Origin: Progne subis subis
Taxonomy: Eukaryota; Chordata; Aves; Passeriformes; Hirundinidae
Direction of reading: 5' to 3'
Length of the DNA stretch: 64,000 bases
Assembly (NCBI GenBank): GCA_022316685.1
Contig: JAKJHU010000046.1
Coordinates: forward strand, 8,407,001-8,471,000
The notes beneath the pieces are model-generated. The model ran no database searches. It was not told the origin of the DNA and saw only the letters and a program-made list of their open reading frames with translations. Every line of letters begins with the position of its first letter. Position 1 is the stretch's first letter. The position numbers and the translations under genes were made by a program. This document shows positions 24,848 to 35,800 of this stretch, piece by piece.

Positions 24848-26501
24848 CTACCAGGCCCGGATGCCCTGCAGTGCGCCCTGGCTGCAGGAAGGCCCCGCCG
24901 CCGGCTGGTGCAGCGGCTGGCCGCCGCCGCTGAAACCCCCCAGGCCGCCCACGTTCACGAAGGGGCTGGCGGCCGCCGCCGGGCTGCAGGCGGCCTGCAT
25001 GGACGCGCCGCCGGTGCCCGCCGGGTAGGTGCAGCCGTAGCCGGGGTTGTAGGAGGCAGCATTGCCGTAGCCGTAGGCGGGGAAGCCGTTGTAGGAGTAG
25101 GGCCCGTTGTACGCCGAGCCGTAGCCCTGCGACCCGCCGAGGCACGGCTTGCCGTCGCGGACCAGCACGGGCACGGCAACCCTGCGCGGCGGCGGCGGGG
25201 CCGCGGGGCCGCCCAGCTCCAGCGACTTGTCCTGCCGCTGCCGCTTGCACTTGTAGCGCCGGTTCTGGAACCAGATCTTCACCTGCGTGGAGGTGAGCTT
25301 GAGGCTGCTGGCCAGGTGCTCCCGCTCGGGCGCCGACAGGTAACGCTGCTGCTTGAACCGACGCTCCAGCTCGAAGACCTGTGCCTGGGAGAAGAGGACG
25401 CGCGGCTTCCTCCGGCTCCGCTGCTTCGGCCTCTCCGTCTCCTCCGCCTTCTCCGCTGCGTCCAGCGGCTTCTTCAGGACGCAGCTCTCTGTACGGGGGA
25501 GCACAGGTCACGGTTGCGCCTCGCCGATGCCGGGCGCTCGCTGCTCCCGACGGGCCCCGCCGGCGGACGAGAGCTCCGCGCCCCGGCCAAGCCCGCGCCG
25601 CTACGCGCCCGTCGGGGCACGGCGGTGCGGGCGGGGAGGCAGCGCTGGGACCGGCCGTCTCCGGCACCGCCTGTGTTTGCGAGGGCCCGCTTCGGGCGGC
25701 GGGGCCGGGCACGTTCCCGCACCACCGGGCCGGCCGCGGCGTTACCGCTGTGGCACCGCGAGGAGAGCCCCGGGCCGCGTCGCGCACGGCGCCGGGCACC
25801 TGCTCCGGCGCCGGGCCCCGCCGCAGCGGGTGCGGATCGGGCCTAACCCGATCCGTTTCCTCCCCCTCCGCTACCGAAATTGCGGAGCGCGGGCGTGATC
25901 CGGCACCTTCGGACCGGGGCCTTGCGGAGGCGCTCCCCAGGGAGGAGGCGAGCGAGGCGCGGAGGAGGGCGGTGGCGGCCCTGCGATGTGCCTGTCCCGG
26001 CTCGACACGGCCAAGGGACGTGGAGCGGGTTACAGCGCCAGGAGCTAGGATTCGCGGGGCGATGCCCGAGGGCTGGGAACGCACCGCGGGAAGGCAGCGT
26101 GTGGCCCGTCCCGGCGGGGCGGTGCAGTGCGGGGGAGCGCGGCGGAGCCGATACTCACTTGGGTCTCGGACGGCCGGGTCCAGCTCTTCTCCCGGGCCGG
26201 GGGCCTCGCAGGAGCCACGCAGCACGGCGTGAACGTAGTTATCGGCGGAGATCCGCGCGTCTGCCTGGCTGCCGGGCGCTGCCATGGGGCTCAGGTAGGA
26301 GAGTTTTTCCTCCTCCTCTTCCTCCTCGCCGTCGGAGAACCGGGCGCCGTCGGCGGCCGCCAGCAGGCAGGCAGCGGGGTGGAAGTGGTGCTCCAGGTGG
26401 TGCGGGAGCTGGGCCCCATAGTGCGGGTCCTGCTGCTGCTCCAGGTTGAGGATGTCTTTGACAGAGAAGGGTGTGGAGGTGACGGGGCTCGGTAACATCA
26501 T
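24848..26501 (-). CDS. NKX2-3: NKX2-3 homeobox transcription factor (complete)
   Basis: NKX2-3 is an NK2-class homeodomain activator required for spleen, gut mesenchyme and pharyngeal development and for MAdCAM-1 expression. Exon 1 is 26159-26501 and exon 2 is 24848-25488, joined in phase 1, encoding 327 residues. The N-terminus [18 protein letters not shown] contains the TN (Groucho-binding) motif. An acidic EEEEEEE run lies near residue 60. The homeodomain runs from about 140 to 199, with [20 protein letters not shown] and the recognition helix [16 protein letters not shown] (Tyr54 of NK2 class). The NK2-specific domain [15 protein letters not shown] follows, and the protein ends LQGIRAW. 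It is shorter than the 364-residue human protein mainly because the polyalanine and glycine tracts of the C-terminal half are absent. The intron of 670 bp is GC-rich and contains no stop in the exon 1 frame. Confidence 0.98.
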
Positions 26502-27524
26502 CGGGGCAGCGCAAGCGGCCAGGCAGTCCCGCGGGCCCGGCGGCGCTCGGGCGGCTGCTCGGCGGGGAGCGCCGCGCCCGGTGCGGGGGGAGCAGGCAGC
26601 GCCGAGAGTCGAGGGGCCGCGCCTGCTTCTGTCTAAGTTGCCTCCATTAGCTCGGCGCTGGGGGTCTGCGTTTTGTTACAGCTTCTGCAGGGACAGCCGA
26701 AGGCTCGGGAGCCTCCTCTGCCCCGGGCCGGCACGTCACGGCAAGGAGGGGCCGGGGGCGGCCTCGCCATTGGAGAGAGGGGGAGGCAGAGCCGGCCCCC
26801 TGCCCGGCTCCGGCCGCCCGGCCAGAAATAGCAATGTATTAAGGCTGCACTCGGGCAGGCTGCTTCCCCGCAGAGCGCCCTGCCGGCCCGGCACCCGCCC
26901 GGCGGGCGCGGGGACGGTGCGCCGGGGTCGGGGTCCCCGCAGAGAGCCGCGGCAGCCGCCGCCGCGCCCCCCAGTGCTAAGCACGTATAGGTAGGTAGGG
27001 ACCCCCGCCCGGGCGCGCCCCGCTGGCCCCTGCCCACACACGGCCGGGGTCCGGCCCCAGGAGGGACCGACATATGCGGGCGGCCCCGCCGGCCCGGCCT
27101 CCCCGCACCACCAGCACGGCCCCGCAAGTGCCTCCCGCGGCCCAGAACGCGAAGCGGAGGGGAGGCTCGCCTCCGCCACTCGGCACCCCTCCGCAGCTGC
27201 CCGCGACCCCGCCGTCCCGGGCGGGCTGTAGCCATGCGACGTACACGTAGTCGAGCCACTCCGCATCCCCTTGCACCCCCGGTCCCTCCGCCGGTGCCCC
27301 CGCAAATATCCCCGCGACCGGCCGATCCTGCAGGCCGGCCCGGCTCGCCGCAGCCGGTGCGCCACTCGTTCGCACAGGGGAAAGCGAACCTCGCCGCCGC
27401 CGGATCGGGCCCCGCAGCCTGCGACCGCCGGGCTCAGCCGAGGCGGACCGGGCCGGACCGGGTGGGCAGCCCGGGACCGCGGTAACGCGGGGCCAGGTGG
27501 GGAGCGCGGTACCGCGGTCGTCGG

Positions 27525-27580
27525 TGTTTCCTTTCGTTGATTTTCGTTTCCTTTCGTTTTGTTTCGTTTCGTTTCGTTTC
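27525..27580 (+). repeat. (GTTTC)n pentanucleotide repeat
   Basis: Degenerate, then four near-perfect, GTTTC/CGTTT units. The repeat contains CpG and lies about 1 kb upstream of NKX2-3. Confidence 0.85.
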
Positions 27581-29289
27581 TCCAGCCGGTAACGGGCGGC
27601 CAGCGGCTCTGCGGAGCCACCTCGGCTCCGTGCCGGCGGGTGACGCACCGAATGAGCCTGCCGAGCTCTTCCGCACTGAGGGTCTCCCGCTCACAGGGCT
27701 TCGCTGGGCACCAGCCAAGCCCCCCGGGTATGCGGGCAGTGCCGCGGCGCCTCGGCGCTCCCCGCGGCTCTCGGACTTATGAAGGGGCTGCGGGCTGCGG
27801 CGGCGCGGGGAGCGGGCGCACCGAGGGAGGGGCAGGGGGTCCTTGGTGAGATTTTTCGTTGTGATTAAAATCCCGCTGCCCCGCAGGGCTTGGATCGGCG
27901 ACGAGGGGAGGCCACCGGAGCCGGACGCGTATGCCGGGCAGGTGAGTGTCCCGGCGCCGGGGCTTCGCGGGGCCTTCCCGGGAGTTTCTCTGGTGTTGTT
28001 AACGTCCGGCCGCTCCACCGTTTAGTGGCTCTGTCGGTGCCCTCGTATCTTCATCTTTCTGCACGCCCCAGAGATGTATTTACTGGGGCCGCAGCCCGGG
28101 ACAGGAGCCCGAGTCCCGCGCACTTTGCCGCAGTTCCTGCGCTCCCAGTCCCGCGGCGGGGCCGGTTCCCGTTCCCCGGCGCACCAGACCGCTGCCACCG
28201 CGCAGCTTCAAACCCCTCGCCACATATATACGACGATTCGGTCTCTTCTCGCCGCTTCCCTCCCGTTCCCCGTGCCAGACGCCTTCCTGCGGTCCGGACG
28301 GTGGACGGGGAAGGACGCCCGCAGTAAGCGGGCCTGACCGGGGCCCGACTCTTACCCGCGCCGCCGGTGCCCCGAGAAACTCGGCGCTGCCTCGCTGCCG
28401 GGACCCCGAAAAAAATTAGTAACAATTATCTCCTTTTCCGTGTTACACATCCGCCACTGTCCCGGGCCACTCCCGCCCGCCTCGGGGCCCCAGGCCCGGG
28501 GAGGTGCAGGCGCGGAGCCGCCGGCAGCGCGGCGAGCGGCCAGGCTCTGCGCACGCCGCCCTCCCCGGGAGCTCCAGCGCGGCCGAGCTTCCCGGCGGGG
28601 AGAACGGCGTCAAGGGCCGGTGCCCTCGGTGTGGGCGGCCATAAGAACTGCCGGGCCACCGCAAATGTTGGCCTGCCCGTCCGTCTGCGGGAGCAGCAGC
28701 CGCGGTGCCGAGGGCCGGGGCCGCGCCCCGGCAGGGCCTGACTCGTTTGGCGCCATCGCGCTCCCGCCCGCACGGGGATCCCGGACGGGCCGATCGCCCG
28801 GGCCTGGGAGCCCGGGTCCGGCATAAACCACGCATCGGGACGTGTCCCGGGTGATACGAGTGGTTCTCCCGGTGGGACCCACTCTGTGCTGCTGCCAGCC
28901 ACACGGACTGCTCGGGGAGCCCACGCCCGACGGAGGGAGCGAGCCGCGCCCGGGCCTTTCCCGGGCCGCCTCATCCTCCGCCAGTCTCCCGGTGCGGTAA
29001 CTGAGCCTGCGTTTTTCCCCCGGAGAACTGAGCCCCCTGTGCCAGCATCCCCTCTTTAATGGAGACGGATCGGTGGTGAGTTCCCCGCTGGGGGAGCGGG
29101 GAGATGGTCGGGCCCGACCGTGCCCATACCGAGGCGGATGGGGCCGAGGAGCACGGCCGGACCGGAGCGAGTGGTGCGGCGGTACAGAAGCCGGGGGCAG
29201 GAAGGAGCAGGGCAGCCCTGGTACCTGCTGGCGGGTCTCAGCCCGGGATGCGGCTGCAGGGCTTTCCCAAGCCGGCTGGGCTGGGGTCA

Positions 29290-29420
29290 CTGGGCTATTA
29301 ATGGTTATTTTATTTATATCATTAGCGGCGTCCCCTGAGCTCTGTTTACAGCAGGGCCTTGTTGTCCCGGCCGCTCTGCGCTCTGTTTAGACAGGGGATT
29401 ATTGTAATGGATGAAGCGCG
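29290..29420. promoter_or_regulatory. AT-rich candidate enhancer upstream of NKX2-3
   Basis: An abrupt AT-rich island inside the CpG domain contains TATTAATGG, ATCATTAGCG, TGTTTACA and GGATTATTGTAATGG, which are homeodomain- and forkhead-type words. Such composition breaks often mark conserved developmental elements. Conservation could not be tested here. Confidence 0.4.
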
Positions 29421-29890
29421 CCGTGCGGATGCTGCAGCGGAGCCAAGAGAGCCAAGAGCCTCTCCCCGGGCCCGGGAGGCGAGCAGCAGCCCCGCTGCGG
29501 CCGCGCACACCGCGGCGGGCGGGCTCGGGAGTCAGCAGCCCGCTCCCGCCCGAGGGCTCCGGCCGCAGGCAGCCCCGGTAGCAGCGGCCGCGGCCCGGGG
29601 GTCTCGCTCGGGGCGATGCTATCAGCACCAGGGCTGCTAATTGCTCCATTAGTCTCGCGGGTGCGGAGCGCTGGAGCCGGCCCCGCGCTAATGGCCGTAA
29701 ACAAACAAACACGCTAATCCGGCCCTGTCTCCAGCTCCCGCGCTCCGGGAGCCGACGGGGCACGGCGGCGGGAGGCGCTGGGCGGGCGGCACCCACCTGC
29801 CCGCCGCCCCGGGAGCCCGGCGGCCCGCGGGATGGGGCCGCAGCCGAGCGGACCCGCGCCGCCGGGAGCTGCCCCCCGCGCCCGGCTCTA

Positions 29891-29917
29891 TTTACACAGA
29901 GCCTGCCCTTGTGTAAA
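29891..29917. promoter_or_regulatory. inverted repeat with forkhead-like half sites
   Basis: TTTACACA at 29891-29898 is the exact reverse complement of TGTGTAAA at 29910-29917, with an 11-bp spacer. Both arms contain the GTAAA core of forkhead sites. The site lies about 3.4 kb upstream of NKX2-3 in an otherwise GC-rich context. Binding is inferred only. Confidence 0.4.
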
Positions 29918-30726
29918 CGCTGCGCGCCGTGGTTTATCTCAGGGCCCGTCTGGTTCTCGTTCTCTGTCAGCAGCGCCCGGTGAAGGATGGCCCTTTCCCA
30001 GGAGTTCGGTCCTGATTTATGTGAGAACCGCAGCGCGCCGGGGACGCCCCCGCACGGCGGGGCCGGCGACGCGACGTGGAGAGGCGGCGGGTCTCGGGGC
30101 GCGGACCCGCCGCCGGGGCTGCCGGTGCGGCCGCGCCCCGTGCTCGGTCACCTGCCCGCAGCGGACCCCGCGGTCCCGCACGGCACGGCACGGCACGGCG
30201 CTCAGCCTTGTCCCGGGTGCGGCGCACACGGTGCCCAGCGGGCGCGCCCTAAGGGGCTCCGCGAGGAGCGAACGCGGAGTGGCTCCGCCGGCGGCTCCCA
30301 GCCCATACTCACTCCCTGAGCGCGCCCACCTGGCCACGGCTCCCGGGGGAAAAGATGGCGTTTATCCCTGCCCTGCCGCTTGCACAGGAGCGGCTCTTTT
30401 CCACAACTCTGAAAAGAAACGTTATCTGTATTCCTCAGGAGAGAAGAGGGCTTCCCTCAGGCAGCGGAGCCAGGTCCAGGCAGGGGATGCAGCGCACTCA
30501 CCCAGCAACAGGCTGTCTCCATCTCCCACTGCTGTGTCCCATCCGTGCCTGGGCAGTGCCTAGACCATCCTGTGCACTCGGGTCTGCCACCTGACACCTG
30601 TCTGCCTCTCTCCGAATCCTCAGAAACAGCTGGCTTGGTTTGGCCGAGAATCACCCAATTAATGCCCACTTTCTTGAGAAATACATGACTGCAAATATCT
30701 GTTTTCTTCAGGTTTGTGGGGGGTTT

Positions 30727-30797
30727 TGTTTGTTTGTTTGTTTGTGGGTTTTTGTTTTGTTTTTTGGTTGGTTGGTTGGTTGGTTGGTTGGTTGGTT
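30727..30797 (+). repeat. compound microsatellite (TTTG)n then (GGTT)n
   Basis: A TTTG run from about 30727 is followed by eight perfect GGTT units at 30766-30797, with T-rich interruptions between them. Confidence 0.92.
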
Positions 30798-33700
30798 TTT
30801 TGCTCCATTGACATTGGCTGATTTACTTTTGCTTCATAGTTCTTGCAGGGATGCATGGCTTGGAAATACATCCTGAAACAAAGCCTCAGTGGAAAATAAA
30901 TATGTTTTCTAAAGGTCAGAACCAGACTCTAGCGTCCTACATGTATGTTTTCAAGGTGGGAGGTTTGTTTGAGGGATACCAGTAGCTGTGTGAAACGTCC
31001 AGTGTTAAGCACTTTGAGGGATAGAAGCAGCAAATGCAAGGGTGCTGCCCATTGCACCAAGAGGAACTCAGTAAGCTTGGACACCAAAGGGGAGGTTGTC
31101 CTTGATTTCAGTGCCTGATGGGCCTCTGAAACTGAGGCTGACATGTTGGCCTTGGTGAGGGCCAACTTGCAGGAGCAGGTAAAGGTCATTCTTCATCTAA
31201 GGAAATGCAGAATAGGAAATGCCAGTGGCAAGGACCCCCTCCTACCTGCTTTTATTTGGCATCTCTTGTGCACAAAGGATATCCAGGCTTCACAAAGCTA
31301 CCCTGCTGCACAGCACAGCCCCATGACTGTGGACGTGCGGAGGGTAGCCAAGCACCTCTTCCTCTGGAGTAGAAGCTGTCATAAATCACGTTTACTGAGC
31401 GTGTGACGAGAGGGTCCCCCGTGCAGCAGGAGGACACTGCTGCAGGCGCACGTACACCACCCTGTTGGTGGAGCACACCCCACAGCCTTTCTGGGAGTAC
31501 CTTTGCTCCATGCCTCAGAAGCCATTGCTGTGTGTTTGTGTCTGTGAAGTTGAGAAGCTCAGCTGAAATTCATCCTTCAGCAGAGGCCCAGCACGAGGCT
31601 TGCTCGCCGCTCGCATCCGCAGGCCTGCGTACCACTTGCATCCCATAGTGCTCAAGTGGAGCCTAAGTGGACCCTGGGCCTTGTGCTGGCGACCTGCCCG
31701 GCGCTGGATTTCAGCTCCGAGCTCAGGCCTGCTGCTCTGATTCATGCACGTAATCCCGCTGAGGTCAGCGGGTTTCATCCTGCTCCCACCACAGCCCGCG
31801 GGACGGTTCACACGAGAGTAGCAGGGTCAGGCTCTGTGTTTGCATGTGCCATAGAAAATGGAACAATTAAGATTAAACCAATTAAATTTTAACAGGTCTG
31901 GAAAGCGTTTTATTACATAATAAACTGGAGGGATTAACTGTGTCGGGCTTTGCTGCATGTGTGCTGGTGGAGCGGTTCCTTGCTGTCCGCAGCACTTGGT
32001 GTTCCTCCGGGCTGGGACCTCCCTGCGCTGCCGCTGGGGCCGGCTCTCTGGCAACCACGGGGCCGGGAATGCAGCTGCATGCCGGCTCCTGCTCCTGTCC
32101 AGCGCTGTCCCCCAAAGCATTCTGGGTGTAATGATTTTCTTAACCCAAGCAAAGCATTTTCTAGAAGAAATGTTGCAAATTATACCGTGGCTATTTCTAT
32201 GGCTCCTTTGGGGAGAGGGAAACCCTCATGCTTCTGTACAGGCATGCTGGTGAGGAGCAAGTGGCTGGGCTGGCTCTGTGCGAGGTGGTGACAGATGTCT
32301 CATCTTGGAAACGGAGCTGATAAGTTACTCTTGTTTAGGGCATCTGCCTGGCAGCCAGTTTCCACTTCTCTCCCTGCTTAATGGAGATTCCTCCGGCTGT
32401 TCCCATGCAGAGGAAGCCAGCGTGGCCATGTCTACCCCAGAGCTGGCAAATCTGTGCAAGAAATGGTACACAGCTCTGAGTTTGCCAGGGTGGTTTCAGG
32501 ATAATTGAGCTGAAAAAGGATACAGGAACCAGCTTTAGCAGAAATTATCCTGCAACCTTGGCTGAGTGCATGTAGAGTGGTGCAGGCCTCTGTGTGGTGG
32601 CATTCCTCAGCTCTGCTGGCATTTGTCCATGGGCTGACATTTGCTCTGAGGGGCACCCACAGCCAGTGGCTGTCGCACCGTTTCATCTTCTCAGCTGTAA
32701 TTTGCTGCTGACCGGCTCAGGAGGATCGCACACAAATATCCTCCGTCATGCAACAATCTGCACTTGGGGGCTAGGGAGGAAGGTGGAGCTGGGGAAGCTC
32801 ATAATTTCTATCTCTTCTGGGTAAATATGGGTCAAAAGCCTGTCAGGTTCAGCCCAATGACATTTTGCACTACCCTTCCAGAGGCCGCAGCAGGCCAGCT
32901 TCCAATGCTGTGGTGAGTTTTTCTCTAGAAGTAGAACGGTTGCTGTGGCTGGAGACTGTGGCCTGTTCAGCGACAGTGAAGGCAAACTGCTCCCTGGCTG
33001 ATTACATGCCTGGAAAGGTTAATGGCAGAGCATGTGCTTGGCCTGCACACGTCTAATAAATACCCATTCTTTTGTTTTCCTTTGAAATACTTCTCGTATT
33101 TAGCCATGGCTGCTCACGTGGTTCCCTCCTGAGCCCAGATCCTCACCGACAGCAGCTGTATAAATAGGGCAGCCCCTGTGTCCTGCACACGGGAGGGCAG
33201 GTAGGAGATTTGAAAGCTTCTGTTAATAGTTTATCCCTGAGTCCGCCTAATGAATTATCCTGGCAATTACTGTGCAGAAATTGTTAGTGTAGCCTGATGA
33301 TTCAGAAATTTCTAACAACAACTCTGGACCAAACTATAAACTGTTTTTCTGTCTTGGAGTGGAGACTTGAGAGAGGACTCCTAATTGTTCTCATCCCCTC
33401 AGGGGCCAGAGCTGGATTATCCCACACAGGCTTCTCCACAAACTTGTTTTTAGTCTATCGGTGGGCCCTTTGCCAGACCAAAGAGATGAGGAACTGTTTT
33501 CCAGATTTAAATCCCCCCCCCACCCTACCCTTCCACTCCACTTACACCTCTGAGGAAGAGCATGGATTAGAAAGGATTTGCCCTCATGGGGCTTTGGTTT
33601 GGGTTTGTGAAGATCTGTCCTTAAAAGCATTGCCTTTTTTGTTTTATCCCTATGTAAACCTGACTCCCAGATTTACGTAGGGAACAGGCAGAAGCGAAGT

Positions 33701-34739
33701 GCTGTGTTGTTCAGAGAGTAGAGATCTCCCATTGCTTTTGAAATACCTGCCTTTAAATGGCATTTCCTCTTGGAGACAATGGCTTAACGTGAAGGACAAG
33801 CAGGTGGGGATGGACAAGAGTGGTGTTCCAGGAGCAGGACATGGCTGGACCCCTCCTGCTTGTAGTTGCTGTGCTTCAGCCATGCATACAAGATACTGAA
33901 TGGCTCAAAGGCTCAGCCAAAATATATCCCTGTGCCAGCACTGACAGGGCAACCTGGATCTCTTGATAGGGTTCCTGTCTCATCCCTGTGCTGTTGATCG
34001 TCAAGCACACTGGAGACCATGGGTGTCCAGGCGTGTCTGGGATGCTCTCCCCAGGACCCATCCTGGTGCTCTCCCCCAGGATCCATCCTGCACCGTGAAT
34101 GACCCGTGCAGCGATGCTGTGCCAGGCCAGCAGGCACTGGAGCAATAGCAGAGGTGGTGGGGAGTTCACATGGGGCCAAAAGTAGCTCTTCCCTTCCTCA
34201 TGCCTCCCTTGCCGGGGTGGCAAAAGGCCACACCACGGGCCGTGCCCTGTCCCACTGGAAGCACTGACGCCTGTGTGGCTGCCAGGACATTCCCCATGCC
34301 TGGCAGTGGCGAGTGGGCTCTGTGCCGCATCCCAGGGCCGCCTGGGCCCAGGCGCCCTTCTCCAAACATCCCTCCCAGCGTGCACCCGCGGTACCCCCGC
34401 GGCTCACCCGCGTCCGCCCCGCGCACCCGCCCTTGCTGACGGTGGGGAAAGTAGGAGCCATGTCCTTGCGTTGACCTCCATCTGACCTTCCAGTAACGCT
34501 CGAGAAACCCTCGGAAAGGCTTTCTCATTGTGCAGCCCCAGGGTTTCCAGGGAATTAGTCAGCAGGCTGGAATTGTGCTCTGTGTATGTGACCCCCCCCC
34601 TTATCCCCCCCTCCTGCCTCTCCCATCCCTGGAGCCGGACCGGTCCAAGAGATATGTTGCCAGGGTGACAGCGAGGTGTGATGGATGGACAGAGAGTGGC
34701 TGTGGAGTGGCAGGGCCGCTGGTCAGTAACCCAGGGCTG

Positions 34740-35100
34740 TGTTTATAAGAAGGAAGAGGCTGTTTCCTGGAGCTAACATAATGCAGCTCTAAAAAAGGCA
34801 GGGGAAATACATCATGCGAGGGGAGCGCGGCCCGGGGAGGGGAGGGCCACGGGGAGCTCAGCACCACAGCGAGCCTCCAGGTCAAGGTGCCTTTGACAGG
34901 GGCCTTTTTTATAGGCCATTTGCGTGAGAGTTCGCTGCTGTTTCTCTGCAGCCCTGACAGCGGCTCAAGGCCCAGCCGGGGTTTGGGGAGGGTCTAATCT
35001 AAACTCGCTGATTTCCAGCCCTTCTCCTGCAGGACCCGCTGATTTATTTGGAAAATAAATAATCGACACAGACTATTGTTTCGTTGCTGTGGAGTGACAG
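34740..35100. promoter_or_regulatory. candidate conserved regulatory block
   Basis: This compact block has many recognisable factor-type words: TGTTTATAAG, CCTTTGACAGG (TCF/LEF-like), GGTCTAATCTAAAC, GGAAAATAAATAATCGAC and ACTATTGTTTCG (SOX-like). It is embedded in unremarkable sequence. There is no coding potential. The proposed role is enhancer, by inference. Confidence 0.35.
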
Positions 35101-35689
35101 TCCCCCGCCCTCGGCGTGGGGCTGTGCCCTATCCCACAGTGGAGGAGCGGGGAGCTGTGGAAAGACCCTGATGCTCAGAGAGAGAGGGGCTTAGTTCAGT
35201 GCTCTGAACCATGCCCGGGAAGGATTCTTGTGGCCATGGTCCCTGCGTGGGGCGGGCTGCTGGGGCATCACTCACTGGGGTCATTGGTGACCAACTGGAA
35301 AGGCAACGGAATCTCCCAGCCTCCTTCCCAAATGCCAGCTGTGGCAGTTTTGCTCCCTTTAGCCACCGCGGGTGTGCGAGGCTCTTGTGCCCAGCGCTGG
35401 CATCTCCCCCAGTGTGGAGCCGGAGTGTCTGCAGCCCCACACACCTGCTGCTGCCACAGCGGTGGGGTCATCCCCGTGGCTCGTGTCACCTCTGAGCCCC
35501 GCAACCACGCTGCCCCTAACGCCACCCCTTCTGCAGGAGGGTCTGGCTGCAGGAGACGAGAGTTTTCACTCCCCAGCTGGCAGCGTGGGAGCTGAATCCC
35601 GCCGGTGGGTTGGGACCCTAGGGCCTTAATCAACATGACTGATCAGAGAGCAGCACCCCAGAAAACAGACCCTGATTTTTCCCTACCAC

Positions 35690-35800
35690 CCCAAAAAAAC
35701 CCCACCAAACCCCAAACCAAACAAACAAAATTAAAAATTCCAACAAAAGTATTTCAGAAAAAAAAAAATCACACAGAAAAGAAATCACACAGAAAAGAAT
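35690..35800 (+). repeat. A-rich low-complexity stretch with short direct duplication
   Basis: A-rich sequence with AAACAAACAAA and an 11-A run at 35758-35768, followed by a direct repeat of ATCACACAGAAAAGA. It may be the remains of a retroposon tail, but no element body is recognisable to its left. Confidence 0.7.

Larger units (their letters stand above)
23180..30340. promoter_or_regulatory. large CpG-rich domain around NKX2-3
   Basis: CpG-dense sequence extends from roughly 23.2 kb through NKX2-3 and up to about 30.3 kb, interrupted by short AT-rich words. Such broad islands are typical of Polycomb-regulated developmental homeobox genes. The limits are judged by eye and no CpG score was calculated. 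The promoter itself should lie within a few hundred bp beyond 26501. Confidence 0.6.

Noticed and set aside
24683..25846. 387-codon plus-strand frame antisense to NKX2-3
   Set aside because: It is a shadow of the NKX2-3 exon 2 coding strand in GC-rich sequence.
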